A stretch of 8,631 bases of DNA from Micavibrio sp. (GCA_027051315.1 JALTZE010000302.1:1-8631), one strand, 5' to 3'. Counted from the first letter of the stretch, positions 1 to 6,865 are shown. Notes: generated from the sequence alone by a model not told the origin. Program-made: numbers and translations.

Positions 1-50
1 TAATATGCGATTAAAATCATTGTAATTTTTAAAAATAGTCAGAAAATATT

Positions 51-941
51 ATGAATCAAAAAATATTTAAACCAATCCGTAAGGCGGTTTTTCCTGTTGC
101 TGGTCTTGGTACACGTTTTCTTCCCGCTACAAAATCAATGCCCAAAGAAATGCTTCCTCTTGTTGACCGCCCTTTAATCCAGCATGCTTTTGAAGAAGCA
201 AGAGAAGCTGGTATCGAAGAATTTATTTTTGTGACAGGACGTGGTAAAGAGCTTTTGGAGGAACATTTTGATTATCAGCCAGAGTTGGAACAAACTTTAG
301 AATCCAGAGGCAAGTTTGATATGCTGGAAAAAGTTAAAACCAGCGAAATGCCAGAAGGTAAGCTCTTTCTTACTAGACAGCCTAAACCTTTGGGGCTTGG
401 GCATGCTATATGGTGTGCAAAGAAACTTATCGGAGATGAACCATTTGCGGTCATGCTTCCTGATGATGTTTTTTTATCTGACACAGGTTGCCTTAAACAG
501 ATGGTTGATTGCTATAATGAATATGGTGGCAATATGATGGCTGTTATGGACGTTCCAAAGGAAGATACACAAAAATATGGTGTTCTCGATATCGAAGATG
601 ATGATGGAAAAGTTGCCAAGATAAAAGGACTTGTTGAAAAACCAAAGCCCGAAGATGCGCCATCTACTCTTTCTATTATCGGAAGATATATTTTACAGCC
701 AGAAATATTTGACTATCTTTCAAAATTCGAAAAAGGTGCTGGGGGTGAGATTCAATTAACTGATGCTATTGCTCATCAAATAGGGAAATATCCAGTTAAT
801 GGTTTTCGTTTTAAAGGAAAGAGATTTGATTGTGGTGGGCGTGTTGGTTTTATCGAGGCTAATATAGCTTTTTCACTAAAAGACAAAGAAATAGGCGAAG
901 ATGTAAGAAAAATCATCAAATCATATGAAGGCAAAATATAA
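51..941 (+). CDS. galU: UTP--glucose-1-phosphate uridylyltransferase (UDP-glucose pyrophosphorylase)
   Basis: Cytoplasmic enzyme that makes UDP-glucose and pyrophosphate from UTP and glucose-1-phosphate, the activated glucose used for envelope polysaccharide and glycolipid synthesis. The 296-residue product has the normal GalU length and a complete set of family motifs: the nucleotide-binding stretch GLGTRFLPATKSMPKEMLP (residues 18-36), RQPKPLGLGHAI (109-120), the LPDDV metal/nucleotide motif (136-140), GLVEKP (193-198), GEIQLTDAI (232-240) and FDCG (259-262). The start ATG puts the conserved fold right at the N-terminus; no convincing Shine-Dalgarno sequence precedes it, as is common in AT-rich genomes. 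It is the first gene of a tight run, and its stop codon directly abuts the ATG of the mutase that supplies its substrate. No frameshift or missing residue is seen. Identification is secure. Confidence 0.97.
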   Translation: MNQKIFKPIRKAVFPVAGLGTRFLPATKSMPKEMLPLVDRPLIQHAFEEAREAGIEEFIFVTGRGKELLEEHFDYQPELEQTLESRGKFDMLEKVKTSEMPEGKLFLTRQPKPLGLGHAIWCAKKLIGDEPFAVMLPDDVFLSDTGCLKQMVDCYNEYGGNMMAVMDVPKEDTQKYGVLDIEDDDGKVAKIKGLVEKPKPEDAPSTLSIIGRYILQPEIFDYLSKFEKGAGGEIQLTDAIAHQIGKYPVNGFRFKGKRFDCGGRVGFIEANIAFSLKDKEIGEDVRKIIKSYEGKI

Positions 942-2333
942 ATGCAAAAATCTCACCAATTCTCCCCTGTTATTCTAAGAGAATATGACATTAGAGGTCA
1001 GATAGGAAAAAATTTATTTCCCGATGATGCTTATGCTCTTGGTCTTTCTTTTGGAACATATATCAAAAGAAAAGGCGGAGATAGGATATGCGTAGGATAT
1101 GATGGAAGGAAAAGCTCCGTAAACTTAAAAGAAGCATTAATAAAAGGAATAGGTGAAACTGGAATTAATGTTGATATTGTTGGGCTTGGTCCAAGTCCTA
1201 TGCTTTATTTTGCAGTAAAAGACAGAATGTGTTCTGCTGGTATTATGATTACTGGTTCTCATAATCCTCCTGATTATAATGGTTTTAAGATGCTTACGTT
1301 GAAAGGACCTGTATTTGGACAAGAAATACAGAAAATAGGGGAAATTGCAGCAAAAGGTGATTATGTTTTAGGTAATGGGAAAATAAGAGAAATAGATGTT
1401 AAAGATAACTATATTAAAAGGTTGAGTAAATCTTTATCACCAAGCAGCAAAAAATTAAAAATAGCATGGGACGCAGGAAACGGGGCTGCTGGTGAAGTAT
1501 TAAGAATGCTGGTTAAAAAAATTCCGCATGAGCATATTTTGTTATTTGATGAAATTGATGGCAATTTTCCAAATCATCACCCCGACCCTACAGTTGATAA
1601 AAATCTGGAAGACTTACAAAAGGCAGTTATAGAAAATGGCTGTGATATTGGTATAGCTTTTGATGGTGATGCGGATAGAATTGGAGTCGTTGATGAAAAA
1701 GGAAGCATAATCAGATGCGATATTATGATAGCTTTATATGCAGAGGAAGTTCTGAATATGTATGAAGGGGCTCCTATAATCGGTGATGTTAAATGTTCCC
1801 AAGTAATGTATGACAGAATTTCTGCCCTTGGTGGAAATGTAATTATGTGGAATACAGGTCATTCATTGATAAAATCAAAAATGATAGAAGAACATGCCCC
1901 TTTGGCTGGAGAGCTTAGCGGTCATATCTTTTTTAATGATAAATTTTATGGTTTCGATGATGCTTTGTATAATGCGATAAGACTTATCAATATAATGATT
2001 AACAAAGATAAAAAGCTTAGTGAAATAACATCTGATATACCAAAAGTTTTTAACACTCCAGAAATTAGATTTGAAGTAGAAGAAGATAAAAAATTCGATA
2101 TAGTCGATAAAATTAAAGAAAAAGTCAGAAAAATTGATGATTTATCCATTAATGACATTGACGGGATTAGAGTAAGCAATCAATATGGCTGGTGGCTTCT
2201 TAGGGCTTCTAATACACAAAATGTACTTGTTGTGAGGGCGGAAGCAAATAATAAGAATAATCTTCAAATACTTAAAGAGCAGATTACAAAATTGCTGGCT
2301 AGTGAAAATATATATATTAATTGGGAGGAGTAA
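942..2333 (+). CDS. algC: Phosphomannomutase/phosphoglucomutase, AlgC-like
   Basis: Alpha-D-phosphohexomutase that interconverts the 1- and 6-phosphates of mannose and/or glucose, feeding GDP-mannose and UDP-glucose synthesis in the cytoplasm. All four family motifs are present: the phosphoserine loop TGSHNP (residues 104-109, active Ser106), the metal loop DGDADR (241-246), the sugar-specificity loop GELSGHIFF (323-331) and the phosphate-binding loop RASNT (421-425). Length (463 residues) and motif positions closely match what I recall of the bifunctional Pseudomonas AlgC, so dual mannose/glucose specificity is likely but inferred. The name manB would serve equally well. Its ATG follows the galU stop with no gap, and GAAGG at 927-931 inside the galU end is a plausible ribosome binding site, so the two genes are probably translationally coupled. 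It would make glucose-1-phosphate for GalU. Confidence 0.93.
   Translation: MQKSHQFSPVILREYDIRGQIGKNLFPDDAYALGLSFGTYIKRKGGDRICVGYDGRKSSVNLKEALIKGIGETGINVDIVGLGPSPMLYFAVKDRMCSAGIMITGSHNPPDYNGFKMLTLKGPVFGQEIQKIGEIAAKGDYVLGNGKIREIDVKDNYIKRLSKSLSPSSKKLKIAWDAGNGAAGEVLRMLVKKIPHEHILLFDEIDGNFPNHHPDPTVDKNLEDLQKAVIENGCDIGIAFDGDADRIGVVDEKGSIIRCDIMIALYAEEVLNMYEGAPIIGDVKCSQVMYDRISALGGNVIMWNTGHSLIKSKMIEEHAPLAGELSGHIFFNDKFYGFDDALYNAIRLINIMINKDKKLSEITSDIPKVFNTPEIRFEVEEDKKFDIVDKIKEKVRKIDDLSINDIDGIRVSNQYGWWLLRASNTQNVLVVRAEANNKNNLQILKEQITKLLASENIYINWEE
2324..2330 (+). promoter_or_regulatory. Strong Shine-Dalgarno sequence that sets the chpT start
   Basis: GGAGGAG lies at the very end of the mutase gene, 8 nt before the ATG at 2339. 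It is the best ribosome binding site in the window. It rules out the longer in-frame reading from the TTG at 2321, since that TTG lies immediately upstream of the site itself. Confidence 0.8.
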
Positions 2334-2338
2334 TATTT

Positions 2339-2971
2339 ATGGATAAAATTAATTGCAGAATAGAGATTGTTGAGATTCTTGCTTCTAGAATTTGTCATGA
2401 CCTTATAAGTCCCGTAGGGGCAATAAATAATGGCGTGGAATTTATGAAAGATATGGGGGAAGATGCAGGCGATGATGCAATAGATTTAATTGAATATAGT
2501 GCAAAGCAAGCTGCGGCAAGATTACAGATTTTTAGGCTTGCATATGGTGCAGGCGGAAGAGATGCGGATATAAAAGCGGAAAATGTGTATTCTGCTTTTG
2601 ATAAGCTATTATCTGCTGATGGAAAAATTAAACAAAACTGGAATCCTTTATCGGAAGAATTTACCTCAGATATTCCTGAGGGCTGGTGTAAAATATTAAC
2701 TAACGCGATGATGATGGCGGTTGAATGTTTACCAAGAGGTGGTGAAATTAGCATTAAAAAAAATGAGGCTATCACCATTATCACTGCAAAAGGTGAGAGT
2801 GCAGCAATCAGAGATTATACAGAAGAAGCACTAGAAAATCTTTTACCTGTATCTGATATAAATCCCAGACTTGTTCACCCATATATTTCTGGTCTTTTAG
2901 CAAAAGAATATGGATATGAAATTGATATTAAAGAAAATGGCGGCAATATCGATATTTCTATCAAGAAATAG
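2339..2971 (+). CDS. chpT: ChpT-like histidine phosphotransferase
   Basis: In Caulobacter, ChpT is a cytoplasmic dimer that takes phosphate from the receiver of the hybrid kinase CckA and passes it to the response regulators CtrA and CpdR, controlling cell cycle and motility. The 210-residue product has the diagnostic N-terminal helix RICHDLISPVGAINNGVEF (residues 17-35), with His20 as the expected phosphorylation site. The rest matches the ChpT plan: a helical hairpin followed by a degenerate Bergerat-like domain (about residues 75-210) with no recognisable ATP-binding G boxes, so it should relay phosphate rather than act as a kinase. I chose the ATG at 2339 because it has a strong ribosome binding site at ideal spacing; a TTG at 2321 would add six residues unlike the family. 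It sits 5 nt after the mutase gene and so is probably cotranscribed with galU and algC, while the che genes follow after a 270-nt gap. Its partners are not in the window. Confidence 0.9.
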   Translation: MDKINCRIEIVEILASRICHDLISPVGAINNGVEFMKDMGEDAGDDAIDLIEYSAKQAAARLQIFRLAYGAGGRDADIKAENVYSAFDKLLSADGKIKQNWNPLSEEFTSDIPEGWCKILTNAMMMAVECLPRGGEISIKKNEAITIITAKGESAAIRDYTEEALENLLPVSDINPRLVHPYISGLLAKEYGYEIDIKENGGNIDISIKK

Positions 2972-3165
2972 TGATAATGATGTACATTAGTATGGATTTT
3001 TCTTAGATATAGATGATTTTGTTTTTATAAATATCAAGTATAAGGCTTCTATACACCTAATTTATATTATCTTATTTTAAATAGGTTATACTCAAATGGT
3101 ATTTTTCATGTTATTATGTGCCCCTATGTAAGTATTTTTTAAGATTCTTACTTCAATCTTTGTTG

Positions 3166-3192
3166 TAGCAACCAGCTTTAGCAACCGCTAAA
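3166..3192 (+). repeat. Direct repeat TAGCAACC with overlapping small hairpin
   Basis: TAGCAACC occurs at 3166-3173 and again at 3179-3186, a 13-nt period. The second copy lies in a perfect inverted repeat, TTTAGC (3177-3182) and GCTAAA (3187-3192), around an AACC loop. This is the most GC-containing patch in an otherwise AT-rich gap. It could be a regulator-binding site or a leader RNA structure; nothing here names the partner. Confidence 0.4.
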
Positions 3193-3198
3193 ATTCAC

Positions 3199-3226
3199 AT
3201 CTGCTTATATATTTTTTCAAGCAGAT
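3199..3226 (+). promoter_or_regulatory. 8-bp perfect inverted repeat in the cheA leader
   Basis: ATCTGCTT (3199-3206) and AAGCAGAT (3219-3226) are exact reverse complements around a 12-nt A/T-rich loop. The right arm ends 5 nt before the cheA ribosome binding site. It is not followed by a T run, so it does not look like a terminator. An RNA hairpin affecting cheA translation, or a DNA operator, are both possible. Confidence 0.45.
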
Positions 3227-3231
3227 AATAT

Positions 3232-3237
3232 GGAGAG
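3232..3237 (+). promoter_or_regulatory. Ribosome binding site that decides the cheA start
   Basis: GGAGAG precedes the ATG at 3242 by 4 nt (6 nt counted from its GGAG core). The alternative ATG at 3230 overlaps this site and has no Shine-Dalgarno sequence of its own, so 3242 is preferred. Confidence 0.65.
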
Positions 3238-3241
3238 AAAA

Positions 3242-5962
3242 ATGGATGAGTTGATTTTAGAGTTTTTGACCGAAACCAATGAAAGCCTCGGGGAAGTCGA
3301 TGGGCAGATGGTTGAATTGGAAAGAGACCCTAATAATATAGAATTACTTTCCAATATTTTTAGATTGGTTCACACCATAAAGGGAACGTGCGGGTTTTTA
3401 GGTCTTTCAAGATTGGAAAAGGTTGCTCACCATGCGGAAAATGTTCTTGGTAAATTTAGAGATGGTGATTTGGAAGTTACACCTGAATATGTAACACTTA
3501 TTTTTGAATCTATTGATAGAATTAAAATGATACTTTCAGAGTTAGAGGAAACTGGCTCTGAACCAGAGGGTGATGATACCGCATTAATAGCAAAACTTGA
3601 CGCAGTTTATGAAGGAGCAGCAGCAAAAGAAGACACCCCTCCTCCACCTCCTGTTGAAGAAAAGAAAGAAGAAAAAGTAGTAGGAATGGCTACTGAAGAA
3701 GAATTAGAAGCTGCTTTTGCCAATGAAAAAGGTCCTGATGAGCTTGAAGCTGAGGCAAAAGCTGCTGAAGAAGAAGCTAAAAAAGCTGCTGAGGCCGCTA
3801 AAAAAGATAAAGCAAATAAAAATAATAGTAAAGCTGCCCCCAAAGAATCGTCAGTAGCTGCGCAATCATTGCGTGTTAATGTTGATGTTTTGGAAAATCT
3901 TATGACTATGGTTAGTGAGCTTGTACTTACCAGAAACCAGCTCCTACAAATACTTAGAACACAAAAAGAAAGTGAATTTGGCACACCGTTACAACGCCTT
4001 AATCACGTTGTTTCGGAGCTTCAAGAAGGGGTTATGAAAACACGTATGCAGCCTATAGGCAATGCATGGGCTAAACTTCCAAGAATTATTCGTGACCTTA
4101 GTATAGAGCTTGGTAAAAAAATTGACCTTGAAATGAAAGGTAAGGATACGGAGTTAGATAGACAAGTTCTTGATATGATTAAAGACCCTCTCACCCATAT
4201 GGTTAGGAATTCTGGCGACCATGGTATAGAATTGCCAGAAGATAGGGTTAAGGCTGGGAAACCAGAAACTGGAAAGATAAAACTTGAGGCATATCATGAA
4301 GGTGGGCATATAATTATCAAAATTTCTGATGATGGTAAGGGGCTTTCTCTTGATAAAATCAAGGAAAAAGCGGTTGCTAATGGGCTTGCTACCGAAGAAG
4401 AGCTAGAAACAATGCCATCACAAAGCATTTACCAATTTATATTTAAGGCTGGTTTTTCTACGGCTGAGCAAGTTACAGCTGTTTCAGGACGTGGTGTAGG
4501 GATGGACGTTGTCCGTACCAATATTGAAAAAATAGGAGGTTCTATAGAGCTTACTTCACAAGAGGGTAAAGGCTCTACTTTTACTATAAAAATACCACTT
4601 ACGCTTGCTATTGTTTCAGCATTGATTGTTGAGTCTGCAGGTGAACGTTTTGCTATACCACAATTGGCAGTGCGTGAACTTGTTATGGCTTCTGAGCAAT
4701 CTGAATATCAGATAGAAAAAATAAATAATGCTCCTGTGTTAAGATTAAGGGACCATTTGCTTCCGCTTGTTTCTTTGAAAAATTTGATGAAGCTGGAATC
4801 TCCTACACAAAATTGTGAAGTAGAGGCAGAGGTAGAAGAACAAGAAACATCCGATTGTACTGATTCAGAACATAGATATATAGTTGTTACGCAAGTTGGC
4901 TCATATTCTTTTGGAATTATAGTTGACCGTGTTTTTGATACTGAAGAAATAGTTGTAAAACCTGTTTCAAATATTCTTAAAGATATTGAAATGTTTTCTG
5001 GTAATACAATTCTTGGGGATGGTAGTGTTATTATGATACTTGACCCTGCCGGTATTGCAAAAACAACTGGTAAGTCTGATACTTCTGAAGGGGCAGACAG
5101 CAAGAAAGAAGAAGACATACTGGGAAGCAGGGAGCTCGAGAAAACTACATTATTATTATTTGCAGCAGGTGATAAAGCTCCAAAAACTGTTCCGCTTGCT
5201 CTTGTTTCGAGGTTAGAAAGTATTAAAGTATCTGATATTGAATATGCCAATGGTCAAATGCTAATTCAATATAGAGGAAAGCTAATGCAGTTATTGCCGT
5301 TTTCTAGCGATTATGATGTTAATGCTTTAGAAGGTGAAGATAGACCGGTTCTTGTTTTTACTGATAATGATAGAGCCATGGGATTACTGGTAGATGAGAT
5401 TATAGATATTGTAGAAGAACATATAGATGTGGAAATAGCAGGAAATAGTGATGGCATTATGGGTAGCGCCATTATAAGCGGTAAGGCTACTGATGTAATT
5501 GATGTTGGTTATTATATAAGGAAAAATAATAAAGACTGGTATAAAAATCATGGTGATGAGGCCTTCGGAAGTAATGAAGAAGAAAAACGCAAGATTCTTT
5601 TAGTTGATGATAGTCCTTTCTTTAGAAATATGCTTACCCCTTTACTTTCTGTTGCTGGTTATGATGTTACTACGTTAGATAGCCCTATTGCCGCACTTGA
5701 AATGTGTGAAAAAGGAGCACAGTTTGATGTTATCGTTAGTGATATAGAAATGCCAGAGATGAATGGATTTGAATTTGCAGAGAAAGTAAAATCAGGTTCA
5801 AACTGGCAACAAACTCCGATGGTAGCACTTACTTCACACGCAACACCCGAAGATATGGATAGGGGTTCTTCCGTAGGCTTTAACGAATATATAGCAAAAT
5901 TTGATAGAGATACTCTTTTAGATACTATTTCTAAAACCCTATCACAAAAAGGTGGAGAATAA
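3242..5962 (+). CDS. cheA: Hybrid chemotaxis histidine kinase CheA with two CheW-like domains and a C-terminal receiver
   Basis: Cytoplasmic kinase of the chemosensory array: it autophosphorylates when coupled to receptors through CheW and passes phosphate to CheY and CheB. Domains in the 906-residue product: HPt/P1 with phosphorylated His44 in LVHTIKG; an Ala/Glu/Lys/Pro-rich linker (about 126-204) with no recognisable P2; P3 dimerisation (about 207-280); P4 ATPase with the N box MVRNSGDHGIE (320-330), G1 DDGKGL (363-368) and G2 GRGVGMDV (416-423); P5 CheW-like (about 456-608); a second CheW-like domain (about 627-766); and a receiver (about 782-902) with acidic Asp789/Asp790, phospho-acceptor Asp834, Thr864 and Lys886. 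A typical enteric CheA is about 650 residues; the excess is the extra CheW-like domain and receiver. Receiver-bearing CheA proteins are known, for example Helicobacter CheAY and Myxococcus FrzE. I start at 3242 rather than 3230 because of the ribosome binding site. cheW follows after 5 nt. Confidence 0.95.
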   Translation: MDELILEFLTETNESLGEVDGQMVELERDPNNIELLSNIFRLVHTIKGTCGFLGLSRLEKVAHHAENVLGKFRDGDLEVTPEYVTLIFESIDRIKMILSELEETGSEPEGDDTALIAKLDAVYEGAAAKEDTPPPPPVEEKKEEKVVGMATEEELEAAFANEKGPDELEAEAKAAEEEAKKAAEAAKKDKANKNNSKAAPKESSVAAQSLRVNVDVLENLMTMVSELVLTRNQLLQILRTQKESEFGTPLQRLNHVVSELQEGVMKTRMQPIGNAWAKLPRIIRDLSIELGKKIDLEMKGKDTELDRQVLDMIKDPLTHMVRNSGDHGIELPEDRVKAGKPETGKIKLEAYHEGGHIIIKISDDGKGLSLDKIKEKAVANGLATEEELETMPSQSIYQFIFKAGFSTAEQVTAVSGRGVGMDVVRTNIEKIGGSIELTSQEGKGSTFTIKIPLTLAIVSALIVESAGERFAIPQLAVRELVMASEQSEYQIEKINNAPVLRLRDHLLPLVSLKNLMKLESPTQNCEVEAEVEEQETSDCTDSEHRYIVVTQVGSYSFGIIVDRVFDTEEIVVKPVSNILKDIEMFSGNTILGDGSVIMILDPAGIAKTTGKSDTSEGADSKKEEDILGSRELEKTTLLLFAAGDKAPKTVPLALVSRLESIKVSDIEYANGQMLIQYRGKLMQLLPFSSDYDVNALEGEDRPVLVFTDNDRAMGLLVDEIIDIVEEHIDVEIAGNSDGIMGSAIISGKATDVIDVGYYIRKNNKDWYKNHGDEAFGSNEEEKRKILLVDDSPFFRNMLTPLLSVAGYDVTTLDSPIAALEMCEKGAQFDVIVSDIEMPEMNGFEFAEKVKSGSNWQQTPMVALTSHATPEDMDRGSSVGFNEYIAKFDRDTLLDTISKTLSQKGGE
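3605..3853 (+). other. Low-complexity linker-coding segment of cheA
   Basis: This segment encodes about 83 residues dominated by Ala, Glu and Lys, with a run of five prolines near its start. The Ala/Glu/Lys part looks able to form a charged helix. It occupies the place between P1 and P3 where a folded P2 domain (the CheY/CheB docking site) is found in enteric CheA, and no P2 motif is evident. It probably acts as a flexible tether for the HPt domain. Confidence 0.7.
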
Positions 5963-5967
5963 TAATA

Positions 5968-6468
5968 ATGACAAATACAGCTGAAACTATCTCACATATA
6001 GATAATATGGACGCTCTTGATAGCGGTCTATCCAAAGAATTTCTAACAATATTTATTGATGACCAGATGTTTGGTATTCCTGTATTGCAAATACAAGATG
6101 TTTTAGGTGAACAAAAAGTTACGAAAATCCCCTTAGCAAGTTCGGAAATATCTGGGGCGTTAAATTTAAGAGGACGTATTGTTACTGCGATAAATGTTCG
6201 TGTAAAACTTGGGCTTCCTGACCTTCCAAAAGATAAAAGAAGAATGAGCGTTGTAGTAGAGCATGAGCATGAGCTTTATTCCCTTACCATAGATAAAGTA
6301 GGAGATGTATTATCTTTGGAAAATAAGTATTTTGAGCAACATCCTGCAACTTTAGATAAAATATGGAAAGATATTTCATCTGGTATATATAGGCTTGATG
6401 GACAATTGCTTGTTGTGCTTGATGTTCCAAAGCTTCTTGGTAATTTGCATGAAAGTCAAAATGATTAA
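5968..6468 (+). CDS. cheW: Chemotaxis coupling protein CheW
   Basis: Adaptor that links chemoreceptors to CheA in the array at the inner membrane. The 166-residue product is a single CheW-like domain (about residues 23-160) after a short polar N-terminal tail. Family signatures visible are the first strand EFLTIFIDDQMFGIPV (24-39), VTKIPLA (51-57), the conserved ISGALNLRGRIVTAINVR stretch (61-78) holding the NLRGRIV core, and a final hydrophobic strand QLLVVLDVPKLL (146-157). It has no receiver, so it is a plain CheW and not CheV. The start has a ribosome binding site, GGTGGAGAA at 5951-5959, which overlaps the cheA 3' end, so the two genes are probably cotranslated. It would compete or cooperate with the two CheW-like domains inside the upstream CheA. 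Confidence 0.95.
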   Translation: MTNTAETISHIDNMDALDSGLSKEFLTIFIDDQMFGIPVLQIQDVLGEQKVTKIPLASSEISGALNLRGRIVTAINVRVKLGLPDLPKDKRRMSVVVEHEHELYSLTIDKVGDVLSLENKYFEQHPATLDKIWKDISSGIYRLDGQLLVVLDVPKLLGNLHESQND

Positions 6469-6499
6469 TTAAACAATAAAATATGAAGAGTGGTTTATA

Positions 6500-6865
6500 A
6501 TGAAAACATGTCTTGTAGTTGATGATAGTAGAGTGGTTAGAAAAGTAGCACGCAGAATAGTTGAAGACCTCGGTTTTCAATGTAGAGAAGCTGAAGATGG
6601 TAAAAATGCTATGGACGAATGTAATAGCGAGATGCCAGATGTTGTATTACTTGACTGGAATATGCCTGTTATGAATGGAATTGAATTTTTGCAAGAATTA
6701 AGAAAAACTGAAAAAGGAAAAAATCCAGTTGTTGTATTTTGTACTACGGAAAATGATATTTCACATATACAAAAGGCAATGGAATCGGGGGCTAATGAAT
6801 ATATAATGAAGCCTTTTGACAGTGAAATTATAGAATCAAAATTCATGCAATTAGGTCTTTTATAA
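6500..6865 (+). CDS. cheY: Chemotaxis response regulator CheY
   Basis: Single-domain receiver that takes phosphate from CheA and, in motile bacteria, binds the flagellar switch. The 121-residue product is all receiver with no output domain. It has the acidic pair Asp8/Asp9, phospho-acceptor Asp52 in LLDWNMP, the Thr82/Thr83 switch region in FCTTEND, and Lys104 in the KPF motif. The opening MKTCLVVDDSRVVRKVARRI is of the form common in alphaproteobacterial CheY. It lies 31 nt after cheW and 37 nt before cheB, on the same strand, inside the che operon. The ribosome binding site is weak (GAAGAG at 6485-6490). No CheZ phosphatase gene is seen nearby, as is usual in this class, where another CheY or a receiver often acts as phosphate sink. 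Confidence 0.95.
   Translation: MKTCLVVDDSRVVRKVARRIVEDLGFQCREAEDGKNAMDECNSEMPDVVLLDWNMPVMNGIEFLQELRKTEKGKNPVVVFCTTENDISHIQKAMESGANEYIMKPFDSEIIESKFMQLGLL

Larger units (their letters stand above)
2972..3241 (+). other. Non-coding gap between chpT and cheA, probable promoter and leader of the che operon
   Basis: This 270-nt AT-rich stretch is the only sizeable gap in the window. No start-to-stop reading of useful length with a ribosome binding site was found; the short ones seen are under 10 codons. There is no GC-rich hairpin followed by a T run after chpT, so no clear intrinsic terminator. It contains the palindrome ATGTACAT (2980-2987), a 5-bp inverted repeat GTATA/TATAC (3038-3054), a 6-bp one AAGATT/AATCTT (3141-3160), a repeat pair with a hairpin (3166-3192) and an 8-bp hairpin (3199-3226). 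I could not pick a sigma-70 promoter with confidence. A che promoter here is inferred from gap size and position. Confidence 0.5.

Noticed and set aside
25..36. 12-nt palindrome ATTTTTAAAAAT upstream of galU
   Set aside because: Entirely A/T and expected by chance in DNA this AT-rich; only 50 nt of upstream sequence is visible, so no promoter can be judged.
2321..2338. TTG start adding six residues to ChpT
   Set aside because: The ribosome binding site lies immediately downstream of that TTG and is ideally spaced for the ATG at 2339.
2395..2784. 129-codon open frame on the minus strand
   Set aside because: Antisense to chpT, whose frame carries a clear HPt motif and a strong ribosome binding site.
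2977..3006. Tiny ATG-to-stop readings in the chpT-cheA gap
   Set aside because: The ones seen are under 10 codons with no ribosome binding site; no support for a leader peptide.
3199..3226. Hairpin as an intrinsic terminator for chpT
   Set aside because: The stem is only moderately stable, no T run follows the right arm, and it lies over 220 nt after the chpT stop and right at the cheA ribosome binding site.
3221..3228. GCAGATAA resembling a sigma-28 -10 element
   Set aside because: No matching -35 box lies at the right distance, transcription would start inside the ribosome binding site, and the sequence is explained by the hairpin arm.
3607..3984. 125-codon open frame on the minus strand
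   Set aside because: Mirror of the Ala/Glu/Lys-rich cheA linker, giving a Ser/Ala/Phe-rich low-complexity product; not a gene.
4708..5250. 180-codon open frame on the minus strand
   Set aside because: Antisense shadow of the cheA P5 and second CheW-like region; low-complexity Ser-rich product without motif.
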